26,910 bases of DNA from JAPYWM01 sp964489015 (lineage in GTDB: Bacteria > Bacteroidota > Bacteroidia > SpSt-205), in assembly GCA_964489015.1 (NCBI GenBank), contig CAZAXD010000027.1, positions 1 through 26,910 of the forward strand. The letters run 5' to 3'. The notes below the pieces were generated by a model. That model saw only the letters and a program-made list of their open reading frames with translations, ran no database searches and was not told the origin of the DNA. How positions within the stretch are numbered: the first letter of the stretch is position 1; every line of letters starts with the position of its first letter. The translations under genes and the position numbers were made by a program. This document shows, piece after piece, positions 22,762-26,910 of this stretch.

Positions 22762-23844
22762 TTAGAACCCTGGCAGTTTATTGAAGTAGTACAAGTAAGT
22801 ATCTCGCCAAGCCCGTACGGAGTAGCGCTCCTCCACCGTCTGGCGGCCTTTTTGTCCTAAGCGCTGGCGCAGTTGCGGATCCTCGATAAGCATCGAGAGC
22901 TTCTCCACCCATTCTTCGATGGTAGCAGCCAGAAAGCCATTCTCACCGTCTTGAATAATCTCGGTGTTAACCCCTACGGGAGACATCACAGCAGGCACCC
23001 CCATTGCCATGTACAGAAGCCCCTTAAGGCCACATTTTCCGCGACTCCACTCATCATCCGGCAGCGGCATAATCCCAATATCAAAGCCGGCTAAAACTTG
23101 TTTTTCTTCCTCTAAGCACCAGGGCCGCCCTTGTATGCCCAAATCAGCATCCACGTAGGAGCTATCACCCACTACCAAAATCTGAATCCGCTCTTTGTAT
23201 TGCTGTTTTAGGACCTTGAGCGCGGGCCGTATCTGCTGAAAGTGCGCAATGGTCGTAGGACTACCACTCCACCCAATTGTTACGACAGAGGGCGGTTTGA
23301 ATACGGCCATGGGAGCATACCAGTCCGTATCAACGGTAGTGGGCATGATTACCACCTGCGGATTGTACTGGCGAGCAAAATCCGCCAGATAAGCATTGCC
23401 GGCAAAAACCAGGTGGGCGGCCCGAATAACCTCCTTAGCCTTTGCAGGTCGTTTGGCCCAAGCAAAAAGCCGATTATTTTCTGATACATTAGGGAGCCAT
23501 ATCGCGTCATCAAAGTCAAAGAGCAACTTAGTCCGCCGGGCATAGGCTCGCTCAAAGTAGGAAATCCCCAAAAAATGAGCTTCTCGTTGCACAAAGACTA
23601 AATCGTACATATTGACTTCTCGAAGTTCCTGGTAACGTTGATACAGCTTTTTTAGCATGAGCAAGGCTTTGGCTGGGATATGGCCCGGCGCATAAAAGAG
23701 TTTATCTTCTGATTCGCTAAGTAAATAGGCGTAGCACCCCTGCCACCCGTGGGCTTCAAGGTAGGGTATGTACTGCTCGATGCGAAAGCGCTGAGAAGGA
23801 GACCGACCCGGGCGATGATCGCCTATCCAGAGGACCTTAGGCAT
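22762..23844 (-). CDS. Glycosyltransferase, GT-B fold (GT4-like)
   Basis: 360 residues, cytoplasmic or membrane-associated. The N-terminal half begins KVLWIGDHRPGRSPSQRFRIEQYIPYLEAHGW, an acceptor-domain opening common in Bacteroidota glycosyltransferases. The donor-binding half has VTIGWSGSPTTIAHF, then GFDIGIMPLPDDEWSRGKCGLKGLLYMAMGVPAVMSPVGVNTEII, where Lys-Gly-Leu replaces the more usual E-x-F/G-x-P-x-x-x-x-E region, and a C-terminal NGFLAATIEEWVEKLSMLI. It most likely transfers a sugar from a nucleotide donor during surface polysaccharide synthesis. A possible but imperfect -7 box (TAACTTTA, minus, 23854-23861) lies nine bases upstream of the start, close to the terminator of the preceding T9SS gene. 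Confidence 0.9.
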   Translation of the reverse strand: MPKVLWIGDHRPGRSPSQRFRIEQYIPYLEAHGWQGCYAYLLSESEDKLFYAPGHIPAKALLMLKKLYQRYQELREVNMYDLVFVQREAHFLGISYFERAYARRTKLLFDFDDAIWLPNVSENNRLFAWAKRPAKAKEVIRAAHLVFAGNAYLADFARQYNPQVVIMPTTVDTDWYAPMAVFKPPSVVTIGWSGSPTTIAHFQQIRPALKVLKQQYKERIQILVVGDSSYVDADLGIQGRPWCLEEEKQVLAGFDIGIMPLPDDEWSRGKCGLKGLLYMAMGVPAVMSPVGVNTEIIQDGENGFLAATIEEWVEKLSMLIEDPQLRQRLGQKGRQTVEERYSVRAWRDTYLYYFNKLPGF

Positions 23845-23865
23845 GGGGGGCCCTAAAGTTAGCTC

Positions 23866-23906
23866 AAAAAAAGCAGGGGGCTCGCCCTCTTCAGCAAGCC
23901 CCCTGC
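23866..23906 (-). terminator. Intrinsic terminator after the glycine-rich T9SS gene
   Basis: Stem GCAGGGGGCT (23873-23882) and AGCCCCCTGC (23897-23906) with a 14-nt loop. On the minus strand it is followed by seven T (23872-23866). It ends the large T9SS gene 20 nt after its stop and lies just upstream of the glycosyltransferase. Confidence 0.9.
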
Positions 23907-23926
23907 AGGCTCGATACCCCCTCTAT

Positions 23927-26910
23927 TTACTGCCGAATAAAACGGCCACTCCACTCGTGCTGTTCACCCACCAACCGCACCACATACACCCCACTGGCCC
24001 AGCTTTGTGCTGGCAAGGTGAGGGCATGCAGGCCGGCCGTGCTCTCGAGCTTACCTCGCCACACGGTCTGACCCAACGCATTTTGAACGGTGACCTCCAA
24101 CTTCTCACTGGCAGGCAGCTGCACATACAAGGTAATATCGCCTCTGGTGGGATTGGGCTGAAGGGTAGCGGAAAAGCCAGTCGCCTCCACCGGTAAAATG
24201 GCCTGCACCACATTGCTACGCAAAAGCACTCGGCCATCTTCTGCGAGTGCCACAGCCTGGTAGTAATAAAGCTTGCCCGGCTGGACTTCTTTGTCTAAAT
24301 AAACATGGGGATGCGCGCTGGATTGGGCTGGCATCTCCACCAGCATGGCTAGAGCCGTAGGCTCTTCTCCACGCAGGAGTTGATACCGAGCAATGCCATC
24401 TGGCCGATCGGGCTGCCACGTGAGTGAGATAGCCCCACCTTGTGGCTGAGCCGATAGCATTAGCGAGGCGACGGGCAACGGCGTCGAAGAGCCAACCACC
24501 ACAAAGTCTGAAAAGCCGTTGTTAAACTGATTACGACGGGTGGCCGTAATCGTGGACGGGGAAGCGCACACGCCATTGAGATACCAAGGGCCTGCCCCCT
24601 CCCGCTTCATGATGCTGTAGTAAGGATGCCCCGTACAGCTGGTATAATTAGCCGAGTAAAGCGTAAGGTCATAGGTCGTGCCCATAGCGCTACCACTTAC
24701 GAGCTGTAGGGTCCAGAAGCCGTTATTCAAAGCACAAACGTAGTTTGTGCCACATGCCGGCTCACCAGTAGTAGGGATCGTCTGGGGCGTAGGCGTAAAA
24801 AAGCCCCGAAGTCGCGTCACACCTGTGGGATTGGACAAAGTAATTTCCGCTAACTGGTACCCCTTACCCGTAGGGGATTGGGCCGGGTGCACATCCCCAA
24901 CCGGATAGGCGTACATGCCCCCACTACCCTGAATAGCCCGAATGAGCCGGCCTTGAATGTAATCATCCAAGCCATACCCAATGATGGCCAAGGGGCTTTT
25001 ATTTCTGACATCGACATGGTTGGTGGCCGTGGTGGCAATGCGACCAGAGATGAGGTTGAGGCCGTCGGTGATTACCATGTCCTGGCCAATGACCTCCACG
25101 CGACGCGTAGCCAGAGGGGCGCCAGGTTTGTTAACAACGACCTGATAAAAATCGCCAGATCCCGTGCGGTTGTAGTTTTGGACACCGCTGCCGATGAAGC
25201 GCACGGTACCACCGGCTGTCATGTTGAGCGCTCCAGCGTGAGTAAAGTGCCCGCAGATATCCAGCACGGCGCTCGTTTGAAATGTCAAGGAGGCACCGGC
25301 CTGGAGGGTCAGGTCATTGCAGGCAGCGGGCACTGGGTTCCAGCCTATAACCGGCTGGTTGGTAGGCCCCACGGGAATCGTCACACTGGTGCCGCAGTTA
25401 GGCACACATCCACTAGCCCAGTTGCCAGGGTTGTACCAGTCGCTACTGACGGCACCGGTCCAAGTATCCACGGTTGGCGCGCTCGTAACCGTAACCGTGA
25501 CGGGAGTACGGGCACTTTCCACGCACCCAGGCACTACGACCGACACGTAAAAGGTGGTCGTGGTTGTAACGGTAGGCGTGAAAGTATTACTACCCCCTGT
25601 CTGCAGGAGCGTAGCCCCTGCGCCGGGACCATCCCACCAGTTATAGGTAGGTGGGCCGCCGGGACCACCGTAGGTGGCAGTAAGGACCACCGGACCGGGC
25701 CCGCAGCGCGAAGCGTTTGGGGCAGTAGGCGCGGGGATTTGATTAACCGTGATGGAAACGGCCGTTCGAGCACTGCGGCAGCCCTGTGGCGAAACCGCCT
25801 CCACGTAGAGAGTATAGATTCCAGGGGCGTTATAATTGAATGGCCAAAGCGACAAACCAGAGGTAAAGGGAACTGTGAGAGTCGAACCGGTTCCAGCTAA
25901 GACCCCGCCCGTCGCAGCGGCGTACCACTCAAAGCTGACACCGCTTGGTGCACTGGCGGTAAAGACCAGCGCTGCCCCGCGACACACCGGCGAAAGGCCA
26001 CTGGCCGTGGGTGCCGCCGGATTGGGATGAATAGTAATGGTAAGGACGTTGGACCAAGCACTCCACTGGCAGCAATGGGTGTAGCGCCTATGCCGCACGT
26101 AGTAGGTGCCCGGCGTACTAAACGTGTAGGCGTAGCTTTGCGTGGTGCCGCTAGCAATCACGCTTGTAAATCCGGCGTCCGTGGCTACTTGCCACTGGTA
26201 GTTTACACCGATGAGGTCAGTGGTGAAGTTAATAGTCGTCCCCGGGCAGCCGCTAAGCGTGGAGGCCGTGATGACGGGCGTGGTGTTGGGAATGAGGATA
26301 TTCCAAAAACCGGTGTAGGTGTTGCCATCGTATTGGATGTCCTTGCGGCCGGTGGTGCTGTACTGGACGTCCTGGGGACTACTGGCCGAGGTAGCCGGGG
26401 AGGCCCCCGCGCCAAAATTCCAGCTGTGGGGAGCTGGGTCACCCGTGGCAAAGTTGACGGGGGTATTGGTGCAGGCGATGTCGGCCACGGTGATGACCGG
26501 CTGGCCAGGGAGATTGAAGTTTGTGACGCTCGTAGCAAGGCCGGAACCGCTCGCTATGAGGACGGCCTGCGACACGCCCGGCTGGCCATTGCCACCAGCT
26601 CCGCCGTTACCACCTCGTCCGCCAGCACCCCCATTGCCTCCGAAGCCAATCTCCCTGCCACCTCCATCACAACAGGTGGCTCCAAGACCTCCGGCTCCTC
26701 CATTTCCACCGGTGCCGCCGGCGCCACCCAGCCCGCCGGCACCAGCTGAGCCCGGGACCACCAGGCACTGGAGGAGCTGGCCATTTGCACCGTTATTCAC
26801 AAGAAACACCCCGTAGGAGGAGCCGCCGCCCCAGCCACCAGTGCCGCCGCTGCCGCCCGAGCCGCCGCCCCCGCCGCCCCCACCGCCAGCACCTGCTCCG
26901 TCAAAGCACC
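23927..26910 (-). CDS. Large glycine-rich secreted protein with T9SS type A sorting domain (N-terminally partial)
   Basis: The frame is open to the right edge, so the true start and signal peptide lie outside; at least 994 residues are visible. From N to C these are: a glycine-rich region of ~110 residues (short G-G-x-G-G-A-G-G units, with CLVVPG and ATCCDGGG interspersed); a PKD-like part (NFATGDPAPHSWNFGAGASP); and a strand-rich module (NFTTDLIGVNYQWQVATDAG). Two Ig-like domains start at PVCRGAALVFTASAPSG and SRCGPGPVVLTATYGG. A parallel-beta or 'WTGAVSSDWYNPGNWASG' module follows, as seen in many large Bacteroidota surface proteins. An FN3-like domain (GAISLTWQPDRPDGIARYQLLRG, split here as one strand region) comes next, and last a T9SS type A domain (LQPNPTRGDITLY...VQNALGQTVWRG...ASGVYVVRLVG). 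Predicted surface or matrix protein. A terminator follows 20 nt after the stop. Confidence 0.88.
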   Translation of the reverse strand, partial: CFDGAGAGGGGGGGGGSGGSGGTGGWGGGSSYGVFLVNNGANGQLLQCLVVPGSAGAGGLGGAGGTGGNGGAGGLGATCCDGGGREIGFGGNGGAGGRGGNGGAGGNGQPGVSQAVLIASGSGLATSVTNFNLPGQPVITVADIACTNTPVNFATGDPAPHSWNFGAGASPATSASSPQDVQYSTTGRKDIQYDGNTYTGFWNILIPNTTPVITASTLSGCPGTTINFTTDLIGVNYQWQVATDAGFTSVIASGTTQSYAYTFSTPGTYYVRHRRYTHCCQWSAWSNVLTITIHPNPAAPTASGLSPVCRGAALVFTASAPSGVSFEWYAAATGGVLAGTGSTLTVPFTSGLSLWPFNYNAPGIYTLYVEAVSPQGCRSARTAVSITVNQIPAPTAPNASRCGPGPVVLTATYGGPGGPPTYNWWDGPGAGATLLQTGGSNTFTPTVTTTTTFYVSVVVPGCVESARTPVTVTVTSAPTVDTWTGAVSSDWYNPGNWASGCVPNCGTSVTIPVGPTNQPVIGWNPVPAACNDLTLQAGASLTFQTSAVLDICGHFTHAGALNMTAGGTVRFIGSGVQNYNRTGSGDFYQVVVNKPGAPLATRRVEVIGQDMVITDGLNLISGRIATTATNHVDVRNKSPLAIIGYGLDDYIQGRLIRAIQGSGGMYAYPVGDVHPAQSPTGKGYQLAEITLSNPTGVTRLRGFFTPTPQTIPTTGEPACGTNYVCALNNGFWTLQLVSGSAMGTTYDLTLYSANYTSCTGHPYYSIMKREGAGPWYLNGVCASPSTITATRRNQFNNGFSDFVVVGSSTPLPVASLMLSAQPQGGAISLTWQPDRPDGIARYQLLRGEEPTALAMLVEMPAQSSAHPHVYLDKEVQPGKLYYYQAVALAEDGRVLLRSNVVQAILPVEATGFSATLQPNPTRGDITLYVQLPASEKLEVTVQNALGQTVWRGKLESTAGLHALTLPAQSWASGVYVVRLVGEQHEWSGRFIRQ
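26565..26900 (-). repeat. Glycine-rich low-complexity coding repeat
   Basis: On the plus strand this is a run of GCC/ACC/CCA-type triplets; read on the minus strand it gives Gly-Gly-x units of the T9SS protein. Two denser blocks (about 26565-26640 and 26690-26750) surround a Cys-Cys segment, and a third (26822-26900) runs to the right edge. The regularity suggests slippage or recombination hot spots that could change the protein's length. Confidence 0.75.

Noticed and set aside
22751..22773. Possible hairpin between the methyltransferase and glycosyltransferase genes
   Set aside because: The stem is short and bulged, overlaps the glycosyltransferase stop and lacks a U-tract on either strand.
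24878..25900. 340-codon plus-strand frame opposite the T9SS gene
   Set aside because: No recognisable motif, an Arg/Gly/His-rich composition expected of an antisense frame, and no promoter box at its start.
26319..26816. Plus-strand proline-rich reading frame
   Set aside because: It is the antisense of the glycine-rich repeat; GCC/ACC triplets give Pro-rich frames with no start signal or homologous domain.
1..26910. CRISPR array, insertion sequence, prophage, defence or biosynthetic cluster
   Set aside because: No regularly spaced repeats, transposase, integrase, cas, restriction or synthase-type genes were seen on either strand.

Overview
The window is a stretch of chromosome from a member of the Bacteroidota. 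This rests on four things. At least three secreted proteins end in type IX secretion system (T9SS) type A C-terminal sorting domains. Clear Bacteroidota -7 promoter boxes (TAnnTTTG) precede most transcription units. Shine-Dalgarno sequences are almost absent. The families present (DUF4296-like lipoprotein, bacterial GH3 protein, PheS with a Cys4 insertion, DUF2024) are typical of the phylum. The DNA is fairly GC-rich for the group. I cannot name a genus.

Layout. Positions 1-1102 hold the end of a polytopic membrane protein (+). From 6169 down to 1017 (-) runs a compact unit: promoter, tRNA-Gly(CCC), a secreted NHL-propeller/OmpA-like protein, ribonuclease R and a polyprenyl diphosphate synthase, with 1-4 nt overlaps between the coding genes. 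Divergent from it (6261-9377, +) are yqgE, lptB, a GH3-family adenylating enzyme and a small DUF4296-like lipoprotein, ending at a terminator shared with a convergent T9SS cargo gene (9426-10376, -) that follows a zinc-less MDR oxidoreductase (10400-11455, -). Divergent again (11469-14399, +) are pheS, a PAS-PP2C (SpoIIE-type) phosphatase and a periplasmic DUF4412-like protein, all overlapping. Next comes a minus-strand pair, a PpiD/SurA-like isomerase followed by a polytopic membrane protein (17687 down to 14356). A five-CUB-domain T9SS protein (17802-20456, +) has its own promoter and a strong terminator. A protoglobin and a DUF2024 protein with an added signal peptide form a two-gene operon (20616-21595, +). 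A class I methyltransferase (21797-22702, +) is convergent with a glycosyltransferase (23844-22762, -). The right edge is a large, N-terminally cut, glycine-rich T9SS protein (26910 down to 23927).

Function. Several genes serve the cell envelope: LptB (LPS export), the PpiD-like periplasmic chaperone, the OmpA-type peptidoglycan-binding protein, T9SS surface cargo, and a glycosyltransferase and methyltransferase that could act in glycan synthesis. The rest is housekeeping (pheS, rnr, prenyl synthase, tRNA).

The most striking cross-cutting pattern is promoter geometry. Five genes have TAnnTTTG followed by exactly four bases and then the start codon, and two more have seven or eight bases. This predicts leaderless or nearly leaderless mRNAs. 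Other points worth a second look are the tRNA that sits 20 nt before a protein gene, the NHL-OmpA fusion, the dual-start DUF2024 gene beside a protoglobin, and a nested imperfect inverted repeat at 21685-21782. I found no CRISPR array, insertion sequence, phage or defence island.
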